Source: Bugula neritina (taxonomy: Eukaryota > Bryozoa > Gymnolaemata > Cheilostomatida > Bugulidae). Taken from it: a stretch of 64,000 nucleotides of DNA. The position numbers and the translations under genes are program-made. The DNA is taken from NCBI GenBank assembly GCA_964035545.1, contig OZ037769.1, forward strand, positions 6,196,429 through 6,260,428, in the 5' to 3' direction. This document shows, one piece after another, positions 1-13,700 of the stretch. Under the pieces are notes generated by a model. That model was not told the origin of the DNA. It saw nothing but the letters and a program-made list of their open reading frames with translations, and did not search any database. The first letter of the stretch is position 1. Every line of letters starts with the position of its first letter.

Positions 1-46
1 TAATTGGGAAGAACAATTCCAAATGAATATTAGAAAGCCTTCTTAC

Positions 47-1267
47 CAGTTTTGCCGAGAGTTGATAAATTGGAAAGGTTTTCCGAATTGTCTTTTTGTC
101 TCACAATAAGGCTTTTGCTAGAATGTTGAGTATTTTTCGATTGTAAACTGCCAGCTGTTTTGTCTAAACCTAAATCTGCGTGGTCTCCTCTCCCTACAGT
201 GTTCTCAACGTCAGATTTATCAATAACAGAGTCACTCTTAGTATCAGCAAGGCCATCTTTACTAGATGTGTCAATATTATTGGAGGTATTTTCAGACAAC
301 TTAGACTGTTTGCTTTCTGTATCATTTTTCTCACACAACTCTCCTCCGGATAAATTATCGGTATTAGCAATAATTTTATCTTCTGGCTGCTTAACAGTAT
401 CATTTTCACTAGTTCCATTTATAACCGGTTTAATATTGTCACTAACTACATCAGTTTCAGCATCGAGTTTACCATCAATGCTATCTTCTGTCTCCATTTT
501 CTCAACTTCCTGTACAGATTCTGCTGGACTTTCTAACCCACTTTTAGTAGAAGAACCTTCAACTTTCGAATCGTCATCTTCATTGTCAAGGAAAGTATCG
601 TACTCCTTTTCATTGTTAGATTCCAGGAACAAATCTCCAGCCAACGCTGGCTCCACGGCAGACGTGGCATCTTTAGGTTTATCACAGGTGGGTGAAGGAG
701 TAAATTCAGAGCAATTATTGACCCCTGGGAAAGCATTCACATATTAACATGGCAAAAATCAACCCATCAAAATCGGAACACAGAGTGATGCAGAATGGTT
801 GAAAATAGAAACTGCAAGGATGGCCTACCTTCTCCCATTTTTAAGTTTGTATCTTTTTCTTTTTCCAATAATTCAGAATTACACACCAAAGATTTACTCT
901 GCGACTGTTTTTTGACTTCAGAAGTTTCTAAAGCATGAAAACACATGATTTCACTGACACAGCATTACTGAAATATTCGAAACCAGAAACACCTCTCAAG
1001 TGTTATGCATGTAGACATTATATTCATTAATTTTCCTCCTGGCATTTGTGCGGCAAAATATGCAACCATAATTAATTCTACGCCATTTTGAACTTGCATA
1101 AAACTTTGAAACTATTAATGCGTTGAGTAATACTTTTAAATGTGAATAGAATAAAGCTGAACTTTAAAAGACCAATTAGCTGGGTGTTAGCTATAAGATG
1201 GTGTACAATAATGTCAATTACCTTCGGTTGACTCCATAACCATTCTATCTGGTGAAGAAATAGTCAA
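47..1267 (-). CDS. Partial gene: acidic Ser/Asn/Asp-rich protein (3 exons visible, 3' end off the left edge)
   Basis: I do not recognise this protein. Three exons chain in phase on the minus strand: 1267-1222, 927-829 and 724-47, each with a usable acceptor (for example tttcccag before 724) and a GT donor (gtaattg, gtaggcc, gtaagaag after 47). The frame is phase 1 at each junction, which is why the exons are joined. The 226-codon exon is low complexity: rich in Ser, Asp, Glu, Asn and Lys, with runs such as DNEDDDSK and METEDS and no obvious fold, as in disordered regions of nuclear or scaffold proteins. The donor at 47/46 shows that the gene continues to the left of the window. The 5' exon at 1222-1267 is the least certain. 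There is no homology-based name; the function is unknown. Confidence 0.5.
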
Positions 1268-2230
1268 CTGCATAGCTCTTTCAGCAATAATAAATTAAAG
1301 ATAGTTTCTCCGCCATCCTATATAAAAAATTCAACTATATTAGGTTTGGCGGTGAGACTATTGAAAGCTGCTCATAACCAACATGATTACTGCAATGTAA
1401 TGGTTTTTAAGCAAAATGTTTAGAGCATCAAAAATTACTATTATATTTCTCCTCAACTTCTCAGCAAAAAAGTACAAACTCAGAAGCTCCTAGTTTTGAA
1501 TTTTTTGGCTCTTTAAAACTTTTCAATGAAAAAAATGTCCCCTTACTAATTCGTAAAACAACTATTGACATATAGCTATACTTATGGGTATAAAAATAAA
1601 GTTAAAATATTATGATTAGAAACACATTATCTAAGTTGGCGCTTTTAAGTTTGTTCGATTCCAATATCAACACTTTGATACTAAAAGTTTTAAGAAATAA
1701 AACTAAGGAACTCATAAATACAACCTAATGCAATTGTAATTAAACTTTACAGATGGCTGATAAGCTTTACTTAAAAGCTACAGTTATTCTTAACTTTGTG
1801 ATAATACTAAAACTTATACAGTAATATTAGTAGTATCCATATGTTTATTGTTGAATCATAATTTTAATGTTATTATGACCATATATTTCTAATACTAATA
1901 GTAATACTAATAGCAATATCTATCAACAACTTTTATAAATAATAATTATAATACAAAATATCAATTTCCATACTGATATTTAATTTTTTTGCATTAAAAA
2001 TCCCATTGAAATTGATATTCCTACTAATCATTATGCTTATCAGTTATACTTATTAATATGTTATTAATATATGCTATAAATATGGTAATAATATTAGTAT
2101 GAGCATCACTATATTTTAATTTACAACCACGATCAATTTCAATAGATCAGAACCATTGTGATTGTCATTGTGATTTAGATTGGCATATATCAATTAACTG
2201 TAATATTAATAATAATATTTTTATAATATC
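1268..2230. other. A+T-rich stretch, no gene seen
   Basis: Probably upstream intron or 5' flank of the gene at 47-1267. From about 1840 it becomes a degenerate repeat of units such as actaat, agtaat and atcaat, the same type seen in many other blocks of the window. No exon could be supported. Confidence 0.4.
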
Positions 2231-2529
2231 ATAATTATCAATATTTGTATCATGATGATAAAGATAATGATCTTTATTTCGTGATCTTGATTGGGTTAAG
2301 TCCCAAGACCTCTTGGGAGAAAATAGTTGTGGGACCCTCGGATCTATCTAAGCTCAGAAATCTCCCACTATCTTTCCCGTACGGAGGGAGGCCAGTGCGC
2401 AGCAGGAAACCCTGCAGGTACAGGCTGGAATCGCAAGCTATATGTAGCATCGAAGATGTTAATACGAATATTTGTTATGGGTGGAAGATTTCATTAATTG
2501 AAGGGTGTTAATTAGGATTGGTAATAAAT

Positions 2530-3430
2530 CCTCCTTAGCAGTAAGACGGGGCACAACAAGAAAATTCTCTGTGACTGTTTACGCTTAAGGTTTCTAGGCC
2601 TATTTCAAATTTGGCATCTGTTACTGAAACTTCTCTACCCTTTAATTTTTTAATGAACCTTACAGCCCTATTTTGAGTACCATCTAATTTTTTTATCAGA
2701 TTCTTATAGCTCGGGTCCCATACCTCAGCAGTATATTCCATGACAGGTCTACCCAGAGTTTTATATGCGAGGATTTTAACATTTTCTGGTACATTTCCTA
2801 GTGTGCTTGATTAGTCCCAACACTCTGTATGCCTTTGAGAATACATTTTCAATATGCTCATTCCATTTCAAATCTGCTGATAACAATAGTCCAACATATT
2901 TTACTAGTCCAGCTCTAATCAAGGGATCATCTCCTAATTTATCAATAAAGACGTTTTCTACATTTCCTGTGTTTTTACCAAAAGTGATAGCATTACTTTT
3001 CCTTGAGTTAAACTCCGTAATGTTTTCTTTTGCCCCTCTATAAAGTCTAGAAAGATCTCCCTATAATTTATGATGGTCATTTAGATCAGTAATGGGCAGA
3101 TAAACAAGAGTGTCATCAGCAAAAAAAAGCTTGATTGTACTGTGTGCCACGCAGTTTACAATGTCATTAATAAATAGAACGAATAACGTTGGACCCAGCA
3201 CACTCCCTTGTGGAACCCCAGAAGTGACTGATGCTAAATCCTAAGCTACCCCACCAATGACCACTCGTTGTGAGCGATCCAGTTAAGAATGATGATACCC
3301 ATCAAATACAGGAATTTATTTAATTAGCAACATCAATTTATTTACAAGAAGGTGAGGGTCGATCAAATCAAAGGCTTTAGAAAAGTCCAGCACAACTGCA
3401 TTTACTTTTACGAAATGTCCTTTATCTATA
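2530..3430 (-). mobile_element. Degraded LINE (non-LTR retrotransposon) reverse-transcriptase fragment
   Basis: Read on the minus strand from 3430 to 2530, broken frames spell the hallmarks of a non-LTR reverse transcriptase. First comes a block with the motif LDFSKAFD (about 3395-3365), then GVPQGSVLGP (about 3220-3190), then FFADDT (about 3130-3110, the catalytic YADD-type box with F in place of Y), and finally the thumb or C-terminal region with YTAEVWDPSYK (2735-2700). Frameshifts and stops separate these blocks, so it is a dead copy. The C-terminal block resembles those at 15650-16355 and 44430-45640, so these look like one family. The stretch 2285-2530, less A+T-rich than its surroundings, may be its 3' UTR, but that is a guess. 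Confidence 0.8.
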
Positions 3431-5616
3431 TGCCTATGGCTATATCTATTATCTATTACCTATGCAGTATTAGTATATGATCATCACATTAATGATTGAT
3501 CACTAATCACTATCAGCATCAGTGTCACTGTCAGTCATAATGACATTATTATCATATTATTATTAATATTCATTGATAATTATTACAATTAATATTATGA
3601 ATATGATTTGAGTATCACCATCATTATGATTAATATCATTGTTATTATGATTATCATTATAATTATGATCCTCATACTGATACTGATTATCGTTGTTATT
3701 ATCATTATGATTATCATTTTGGGTTTAATTTCAATTTGATTTTTATTATTATATTATAATTATAGCTAGACTGCTACTGCCACAAGTGTCAGGAGTGAGG
3801 ACTAGGAGTCTCAATTTGAGCTTTACTTTCTGCATTTTTACTTCTTAGCATAACTATAACGGTAACGTAGAGCAACTCAAGGTAAAATAAAAAAAATACT
3901 TTAGTATTTTTTAATTTTTAGAGCACTAGTATTTGCACCAACTTCAAACATTATAGACGTGATGACAACTCCAATATAAATATAGTCGTTACTTGGACAT
4001 TCACATTGTCATGCTTGAATTTTAATATTAATATTAATATAAATACAGCTAATAACCTATGTTATATGATAGACGAGTTTTATTACCCTGAAATGATGCG
4101 CTATTTATAATCAATCACAAACGCTATAAAAAACAAACTACTAGAGATATTTTCAAACCTGACTGGTCATGACCATAGGTAATCCCTCACACAGCATTTC
4201 AAAATGTTAGCTAATGTTCATCCGGGTATTTGCTTAGCTCAGTAAGGTCATGTGACTTCTTTTAGACTTATGCAGCCAATAGGAGTTGGACACCAAAATA
4301 GTACCAGTTTATTAAATATAGCTAATGTTCCTAGATTGTGTCAATGGAGCATAACATAAGCATAGACCACATGCTAAGATTATAGCATGGGAACTACAGG
4401 AGATTTTTTGTGGGCTGGGTTACAGCTTATGAGCTGCATCAAGCTATCAAACCATGCCCCAAACTTGAGCCCTTCAAAACTTAGGTGAAATAATATCACA
4501 GAGGTGCAGAATGGCTATTACAAATTATCGCCCCTTAATATTTTACTCAAATAAAAGTATTTTTAAACTCGCTTACTTATTAGAAAACATTAATTTAACG
4601 CTTTTATTTTCTTACGACAACTTCCGACCAAAAAAGAGTTTGTGCTTAAAATATTTGTTAAGATGACATAATGCTGCAAAGATACACATAAGTTGCATAT
4701 TTAAAAAACGTGGCTGTAGCATGATCAACGTGCATGGTTAAAAAACTAAATTTCTACAATGCTATACTCACTAGAATCTAGATGTTACTAGTATAAAGCT
4801 CATCAAATATCATAACAATATACACACCACGCGCAGCAGAATAAAATAAGACTGCTCAAAACTGAATCAGGCCATGATTTTTTATCAATTACAAGAAAAA
4901 AGTGTTCCCTGTACATTGCTGAACAATTTGAAGCAAATGCATGGACAAAATGCTATAAATAATGTTGAGAGCTTATATTGTAAAGCATGTATTTATAAGT
5001 TGCTCCATATATAATGGCCTATGCCTATAAAAACAACTTGAAGCAGTCTATAATATATCTACATACTTTTCACATCTTTTATGAATTTTTTTAATAATGC
5101 TTACTTGGGTTTTTGATAATATAAAATGCTATCATACAATCATAGCTGCACAATCATCTATAATTTGTGTAACATTGTTTATTATTAATCAAACATCATG
5201 GTTATTTTGTGTGCAGATTTGTTTTTCAATATGCTGTTTTAATATCTTTTGAAATTATGTTGTTTTTTAGAAATGGTGGAATTTTGGTGTATATGCAAGT
5301 GTCATCTTAGAAATCACACCGTGCCCGTTTTGCCAACACAGAGAAATATAGAATATAGGCTATGCATATCTGTCAATAACCTGCCCTCTTATATATTATC
5401 ATAATGCAGTACACCGCAAGGGTAAGCAGTGCATTCATAGCTCCTTATTGATTATCCAGCATAATCAGTCATGCGTGAAATGAATGAACAAGAGAGAAAT
5501 GGAGGGGGATAAATCCTACTTTGGCTATAATCATTTAAAATACATGTATCAAGTGAGAGCATTATTATGCATGACCAGTAGAATTGTATGCAATGATATT
5601 CTTGTGATGAATTACA
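3431..5616. repeat. Hexamer-like repeat block (3480-3770), then unassigned A+T-rich DNA
   Basis: From 3480 to about 3770 the sequence is built of units such as atcatt, atgatt, attatc and actgat with constant drift. From 3770 to 5616 I see nothing that can be supported as a gene or element. Confidence 0.5.
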
Positions 5617-5868
5617 TTATTTTGTAGCTAATAAATACTGTTGTACTAGATTGTCATAGCTAACATCCTGTGGCATCTCTGGTGATACCAAGTCTGTCAA
5701 AGTCTCGCACTGACTTTCTGAAAGTCCCATAATCAGTACATGCTTCTTCAAATCAGCATCTGTCTTGTATATAAGAAAATAACTTTCTAGTCTCAGCATA
5801 TAATGTTCTATCTTCCCACTAAACTGTGTTATGGATCCAGTAGCCATTCTAAGCTCTTGAGCTACCAC
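5617..5868 (-). mobile_element. Possible gag fragment of an LTR retrotransposon
   Basis: An 83-codon open stretch on the minus strand opens with an N-terminal block (ATGSITQFSGKIEHYMLRLE) followed by DADLKKHVLIMGLSE and a spacing of aromatic and Leu residues typical of the capsid-like gag segment of invertebrate Ty3/gypsy-type elements: residues that run from a conserved W/Y-x-x-R-L-E helix to an L-x-x-L helix. No protease, reverse transcriptase or LTR was found around it, so it is an isolated remnant. It could also be a domesticated gag exon, since it is free of stops over its length. Assignment rests on pattern recognition alone. Confidence 0.4.
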
Positions 5869-6875
5869 TATTGTATTATCCTCATAGCCAATTTTATTTG
5901 TAAATCTACATCTTATATATGTATGCAGAACATGACATCATACAGTTGTCAATCATTATCTAATCCATGTAGTAATAACAAACAACCCTATTGTATGCAG
6001 TAAACATCCAAAACACCACAAATACCATTGCTAAAAAAAGAATATTGCCTGCATATAACACAAAGCTTGGCATATTGTATTCAAGATAACAAGAGTGTCT
6101 AATAAATACAGCATTCTTATACTTTTTCATGACATCAACTGTCTGATATGTACTACAGCTGGTGATAAAGTGTTTGAATGTTGCCTAAAGCCTTTCCATA
6201 GAATGTGGTATTAAAAATTAATTTCTTTTTTTTTTTTGTTGATCCTAGTGGTGCAGCAAGCTATGGTTTATTTATATTTTATTCCCAATTATTTTTCAAG
6301 CTGATATAATAATGTACTAACTTATAAGCTTTAGCTAGCCTTATTTTTGACTGTAAGTCTGCATAGTTTTCTGGTATAAACTACATACATGATCTGTGTG
6401 TGCTGAAAAATTCTACAAACATAATTGTCCTTATTATTGCTTGTCTAACTTGCCTTAATGTTTGATGATGAACTAATTTGTGAGGTAGTTTGTGGCTTTT
6501 GTATAGGTTGAAGTTTGCTACCTGTAAGATGATAATATTTTCTGCTTCATCCTTTTTACGACACCTTGTAAATACTTTAAATGATCTTTTATTTTAAATA
6601 ATTCAACAGATTCGAACTTTTTTTCCAATTTTATTCATGCCTACTTAGTGTAGCCAGTATTCACACTGAATTTCGCAACATGTGTTCATGTCTGTGATAT
6701 GTAATAAATCAATTAATCAATCTGCTAGTGCAAACATGCGGATTGTGTAAAGTATAACTTCAGCTCTTTGCCTCCCTTCACATGGCATATTTTTTGTTTC
6801 CTTATTTTATTCATCCTAGCTCGATCTTGTTGTTCTTGTGTCTTGATGCGTGACTTCTTTTGCTAGGGTTTAAAA

Positions 6876-7174
6876 CAAGGGTGTCCAACCTTTTCAGATT
6901 GAGGGCCGTACTGAAAGAAAATATTCTAGTGGCGAGGGCCACACTGTAAACTATGGCTTGCTGCTGGGTGCCACAGCATCAGTTTTTTCAAGTGACTTTA
7001 TTTCAAATTCTCTTGACTCATTAGTCATTACACAATGACGTCCCAATAGTTACTGCAGGCTGCATTTTTTGCATGTGTATAAATAAGACATTTAAAAGGC
7101 GGTTTTTCACTCTAATTCATAGTGAAAAACAGTTTTAGTTTTATGCCTTTAAGGGCCACATAAATGTAGCTCTG
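6876..7174. mobile_element. hAT-type non-autonomous element, 299 bp, with 8-bp target duplication
   Basis: The element starts caagggtgtccaacc and ends gtagctctg, and is bounded by a perfect 8-bp duplication gtttaaaa (6868-6875 and 7175-7182). An 8-bp target duplication is the hallmark of hAT transposons, and the opening 'GGTGTCCAACC' followed by 'gggcc' boxes is a familiar hAT end. The termini read CAAGGGTG and (reverse complement) CAGAGCTA, so the inverted repeats are degenerate. There is no coding capacity. Confidence 0.65.
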
Positions 7175-7747
7175 GTTTAAAACTCTTTTCCTCAAAGACC
7201 TTCTGCCAAGTACAGCCTACTCACATTATCACTAAACTACCATTGCAAGTATATACTACTTTCTCATCTAGCCCAGGTAGCTGCTATGTGCTATTATTAT
7301 ATTATAATTTCATAACATTTTAGTTTTTTAAATATAATAGATACTATGATTAATTTAAATTATACATTTTATCTATAATTGAAATATAGACTTACATAAT
7401 GAGCTGAAAACCATTCTCTATGACGTTAAATAAAATATAAAATTCAAAGAATAATGAACATAAAATCCTAATAATAAGCTACAGTATTTATGTAGCGCTA
7501 TGTTATCAGAATGTGTTGTGTAACTATAATATATTACATCGATATAATATATATATATATCCCCTTCCCAAAATAATCGTAGAAAGTTATGATAATTTAT
7601 AAAATATTTTATAGAAAAGCACTAGAAATATCATAGAATGTATTTCATAGGCTGCACAAAACTAATTGTAATAAACAAGAATAAGTTATAAAAATTATAT
7701 ATACAGAACCTAACTACCTTTTTATCAGTTTTTTAATCTTAAAATTG

Positions 7748-10700
7748 TTACCCTTCTTCCGTCATTAAAATAGAACCAAAAGCTGCATTGATTTCTGTTT
7801 TGCTGACAGAAACTTTCAAGTTTTTATACACTTGTTCAACAGCAGACAGCGTGAATGGCTGCCGTATAAATACGCTGCCGGTACAGATGATCTCCGAGAT
7901 GGAGCTATCAAGCAAACACGCTGCAGAACACATGTCATGTATGTTACGTATCAGACCCACACACAGCTGCTGGTAAACGCTCGGCAGCGACATGTTATGA
8001 CTCAATATATTGGTCACACTAGCACCAGTTTCAGGTGCAGAAGTTGTCCTCTCCTTGAGTAAATGAGGGTTGATGATAACTGGGTTGTTTGTATCTGCAG
8101 ATTCGTGTACAGTCATGGATGATAACTTCGACCAAATAGTATCTTCGCTAACTTCCACATCTAAAAGATAGAATGGAAGATAATGGATGGCAAGAAAACT
8201 TGAGTAAATGTCGGGTGGGAAACTATGAATTGTTATATAAGCAGCTTCCAGTTGGGGGTGACTGAGTGCAATAGTTTGGGATTCTCAGTTTGAAGTTGAG
8301 GGTTCTAAACTCCCAACTCCAGACTCGAGAATCTCAAACTACTGCACTCATTCACCCCCCCAACTTAGAGCTTCTTATAGAACGATTCAGTAACTACACT
8401 AACTACTGACTGTCTTTTAATTTACTTGTAAAACCAGAATTCCATAAAGAAATCCCAAACTTCTTCTCTAGTCATACTTTGTTATAAGCAAACTTATTAG
8501 TCACCTACCCAGCTCTTGAAGCCAAGACTTCAACATGCGAGTGAAAGAAGCTAAAGCATTTCCACCGTTCATGCTAGCCACCACACAAAGCGGTTTTGTA
8601 GCTTTATATGGCCAGCTCTGTATATGAGTTGATTCCATGAAGCTCTTTGAAGATGGAAGGAAAGAAAGCTGGCAGGATGTTCCAATATTTAAAACTAAAA
8701 AAGACGTATAAATAATTTTAAATTTATAAAAATTCAGTTTTTGTGAAATGGAAATTACACATCTGTGAAAAAGACTGTTTGCCAATGAATTATGTTCTGA
8801 TAAAGTACACTGTGAAATTTAGGATGCCATAATACTTGGTTAGGGAGCTAAAAGTATATAATATAATGTAGCATATTATGTAATTTGAAGACTTAATATA
8901 AACATCAACTATTCGTAATATTGAAAAACAAGGTGTATGAAAGTCATGCAAGATCTCTAAGCTGAATTACCACATGTATTATATTATATAGATGCTGCAT
9001 ACATGGAAAGCCCATATTAATTTATTAAAACAAACGATTTTAATGCTATTTAACAGACTGCTCTTCATATTCTGTAATAAAACTCAAAACATGGCTGTGT
9101 AGTGTTTAATGGTACGATTGATAGAATTTAAACTTAGCTGAATGTCAATCAATAAATCAATCAATGAATTAATTAATAAATCCTTGACCTCAACAGTTGG
9201 AAGGAACAATTCTATAAAGAGTTTCATCTCACACCTGCCTGGTGACTGTCAAACTGAGTGGATAAGACAGAGCACTGAGAGTCACCGGCCGCAACATACA
9301 CAGGTATGTCATCAGGTAACCCCAAGACACTGCCAACTGTGCGCCCAACTTCTGTACCCACAGATACTAATTTAGGTAACAAAGATGTCGGAAAACCCGC
9401 TTCTTCTAGTCTAGAAGTAAACATGGAAGACAAGTATACAACTGAGATCCTGCAAGAACGTTTTTAGCAACACCCAGAAGATATGGTGAATTTTATTTAC
9501 AATTATACCTACATGTTTTACCTGTATTTATACCTATAAGGCTTACCTGAATTTTGCATTACAGTAACTATAACTTTAGAATGTCACAATTTATATGTTT
9601 ATATAATTATACCTAGCCTTATAGCTCAGGCAAATCAGTAATTTCAGTACTGCTTAGCCCAGCACACTACATACATGCACATTAGACTATAAATATAAAC
9701 TTGAGATAAGGGAACAGCAGTGGTCTAGAGGTTAGAGCCCGGACAGAAGCCATTGGTAATCTTAGGAAGAGCATCCAGTCATAATTGCTCCTGTGCCCCA
9801 TCTGAATAAGTTCTTAACCCGATTTAACAAAAAACCCTTTACATCAGGGGTTTTCTCACAGGGATGGCGACTATAAACTTACGTGAGCTTTTATATAAAC
9901 TTGAAATGGTACTAGTGGTAAGACAACTCTACAGTATACATAACCACTTACATATCTGTCTGCCAGCTCCAGCTAGAAATATCAAAGTAACCCCAGCTAG
10001 CAGCATTCTGATGACTCATCACAACCTCTGGTAGGTCACACATCATACAGACTATGAAATCAGAGATGGTACCAGCAAAGTCAAACTGTGAAAAATATCC
10101 CGGCCGATTTTTCTGTAACCATAAGATGGAGGCACAACCATAACCTGCCACATAAAATACAAAGTTTCCAACTTAAATCTCTAAAAATAGGCAATTGACT
10201 GTTAAGAGAAAAATTTATTTCGAATTGCCTCAGCTAGAATTTTTAAAGCAACATCTTTATTTTAATGGAACTTGTGTACTTCCTATTATTTCAGTTAGTT
10301 TTCAAAGGCTCTCCTTCAACAATAGGTTTATATAATAATGAATAGCATGCTGTTTGCTATGCCCAATGGTTCTTTGTACCAAATCAACCAAACATCACAA
10401 ATGTAACTGAAGTGCATAGGCATTACATAATTCAAAGAACTAAGAGGAAAATTATAATATTATTCTAGTTTTCAGCACAGTAAACTGATTGCACCTTTAG
10501 AACCACTAGAATGCACAGCATGAAATATGAGACTACCTGCAGATATAGGACCAGCAGATGCAGGTAAACTGCTTAGAAAGTTGGCAGAGCACCTTTGATC
10601 TTGCCATGTTATGAGGTTGGACACTGTACCATTCAACTCATACTCTCCATCTACTGTCCTCAGTATTTCTGTTCCTGCCAGAGAGATGCTCATTGTATAG

Positions 10701-13700
10701 TGTGATATAATATTATATTGAAATGAGAACAAGTTCTTAAATTTTATTGTTTTTATTTTATTAGCTTTAGATACTGAGATGTGAAAAGGTGCAACTGTAC
10801 AAGTAAAATATCACTGATACTGGTAAAGATCTTTATGTAAATTAATTAATCAGCTGTCACGGACAACACAGGTTTATTGCAGTATGGTAGAGTAAATGTA
10901 GAGAAATGTAGTTAATCCCAAGACTAATCAAAGTGATATCTACCAGTAAATACCAGTAAATACTGGAAGTAGCCATTAAGTAACAAATTACATTTTCCCC
11001 CCATCAGCTGCAATCACACACATGCTGTAGCAAAAATATATTTGTGGCTTTTATAAGTAAGTTATCATAAGCTTAGACTATTATAAATGATTCTAAGTGT
11101 AGACAAAATGGAAACAAAGTCATGCTGAATAAAAAAGTTATTATTTTACATATTGCTTATAATATAATTGAGTATTTGTTAAAAATATAATTATAGTAAA
11201 GCCAGCAGAAAGGTAGATGATAATAAGATAATTTTGAATGAAATGGCATAAACCTGAGGTGAAACAACCATAAAAGGTGAAACAAACATAAAAATACACC
11301 CAGAACTTGCATATGCATAGTTTATAAAAATAGTTTGAACAGGTATTCATTTACTTGAATGACTTTAAAATTTCGCCAGCAGCTTCAATAGTTTTGTCAT
11401 CTTTAAAGAAACAAAACCTAATATAGTTTTCAGCCAGATGTTTATGCTCAGGGCCATAGAACGCGCTGCACGGTATGGTGGCTAATTTCTTTTCCTTTGT
11501 TAACCATTTAACAATCTTAAAGTCTTTTGGTTCATCTGAACCGTCTTCAATCTGATCATCAGTGATACCCAGTTTTGTCCAGTCAGCCAACATGAAATAG
11601 CCGCCCTCCGGTATTATAGGTACTAATCCGGCCTCCTTCAACATGGTTGCCATTCTGTTTTTCTTGGGCAGCAACTCCACGTTAGGCAGAGTGTACATGT
11701 AGGACTGCTCCTTGTTCGTTTCTAGTCTATTGATCTCTAACTCAAAACCATCAGCCACGGCTTCCTGCAATGGTGTGCAGCATGTGTAGACACAGTTCTG
11801 GTGCACAGCCATCAGACTCTTGAGAAGATGGGGAGGACCAACAGACCAGCCCAACTTCCAACCTGTAGCGCTAAACATCTTTCCAGCAGAACTAACTGTT
11901 ATTGTTCGATCCCACATTCCAGGTAGAGAGGCAATGCGAATATGCTCCACACCTGGATATGTCATCCATTCATAAACCTCATCGGCTACACACGCCACAT
12001 CATGCTTTATACAAAGATCAGCAATCAGTTCCAGCTCAGGTCTGGTGAAAACCTTGCCTAGTGGGTTATTAGGTGTATTCAATATGATGAGCTTTGTCTT
12101 GCTGGTAAACTTTGAGGAAAGCTCTTCTGGATCCAGTTTCCAATCTGCACTCGAGTTTTCACCAGAGCTAGATGGAGATGGTCGTAATGGTATGAATACC
12201 GGTTTGCCTCCAGCTATCTTGGTCATGGGTTCATAACAGTCAAAGAAAGGTTCAATGATGATCACTTCATCACCAGGGTTCACTAATCCTTGAAAGATAC
12301 AGAATAAACTTTCATAGGCTCCAGCAGACACCATGACTTCAGTCATTGGATCAATATCTCGGCTATGGAGTTTTCCATACAACTTAGCAATGTTACTTAC
12401 TAGCCTTGGGTGTCCAAATCCTCTGGTGTACTGATTCAGCATGAAATTGCCTGATTCTCCAATCTTGGTGAGTGCATTACACACATAGTCAGGCGGAGGG
12501 TAGTTTGGAAAACCTTGGCCCAAGTTAACAGCACCAGTTGTTCTAGCAAGTTCTGTAAATGTTACCCATACACTTTTGTCATTTCCTTGTAATCTATCAG
12601 CCATGGTGAGCTTGCTGGAAGCCATTGTTCTTGTTAACCGCTTACTATATGCCAAATTAATTCTACTTGTCGAACAGATAGCTGTTGATGCTAACGTAGA
12701 TATCCTACTCAATGCAATCATCACTAACCGCAAAGATAGCAAATCACGTGTTCAAGCTCCGGCTCATGTGCCACAGTTTCACCAACAGTGTCAATTAATA
12801 GCACACCGGTATTTATTCTAAAGTTAACTTTATTATCAAACGTGTCCACAGCCTATACTTTTGGTGTAGTTTCGCTACACCTTGTACCATAGGTGCTAGT
12901 AAACAGTTTCTAGTAGTTTTGATGATGGGCGGGGCCTAAAGCACTGCGCTAGCGATAACAACTGTGATTGGATAAAATTAGTCTCACTACAAAATCGAAT
13001 CTACTCAACTGCACAACAAAATCTAAACAAATCTACCAACTGCACATGTTACAAGTCCAACTGCCATCATCAAGTCTAAAATACTATAACGATTAATGCG
13101 TAGCATGCCTGATTAGAGAATGCACAGAGATCTGATAGTCATGTTGCAAGTAAATTGTATGATGGTTATATTCATTAAATTTTATCATAACTATGATTTA
13201 TGTGTAATGATATTAGTATTAGCATATTACTAACACTAAATTACAAAGTTACTATGCAGTATTTGCTGTTAGCAAAACACTTGGTGTAAGAGGTGATTGA
13301 CACTAAGTACTTATATGCCTTGAGTAATACTGGTGTATCATATTAAAATTCACCATAAGTATGAAATATGAACAAACAAATTTTAATATGAATTATTGTA
13401 GCTGGAGGATCCAGTATAAAATTGAATTTTAATAATTTACATAAAATATTTGTCGTAAGCGTCATATATATTAATAATAAACAAGTAAACTGTACATGAT
13501 GTGATCTATTCTAATGACTAATGGCATGCTTGTAGCCATAAAACTAAGTATCAGTAAAAAGTTTCAACTTTTTTAAGCAACTAATGAAACACAGCTGTAG
13601 AATTTAATGTTTCCCTTATGCCAGTAGCATAGATGAGTGGTTTGCATCTAATCAATTACATTGCTGTGACTTGTGAGCATAAATGTTTTCAAATGTTTAA

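Noticed and set aside
160-747. 195-codon plus-strand frame
   Set aside because: Antisense of the acidic exon at 47-724, which alone has matching splice phases with neighbours.
12862-12880. Perfect short hairpin (7-bp stem ggtgtag, 5-nt loop) upstream of the aminotransferase gene
   Set aside because: Too short to assign to any regulatory class, and such hairpins are expected by chance in 64 kb.
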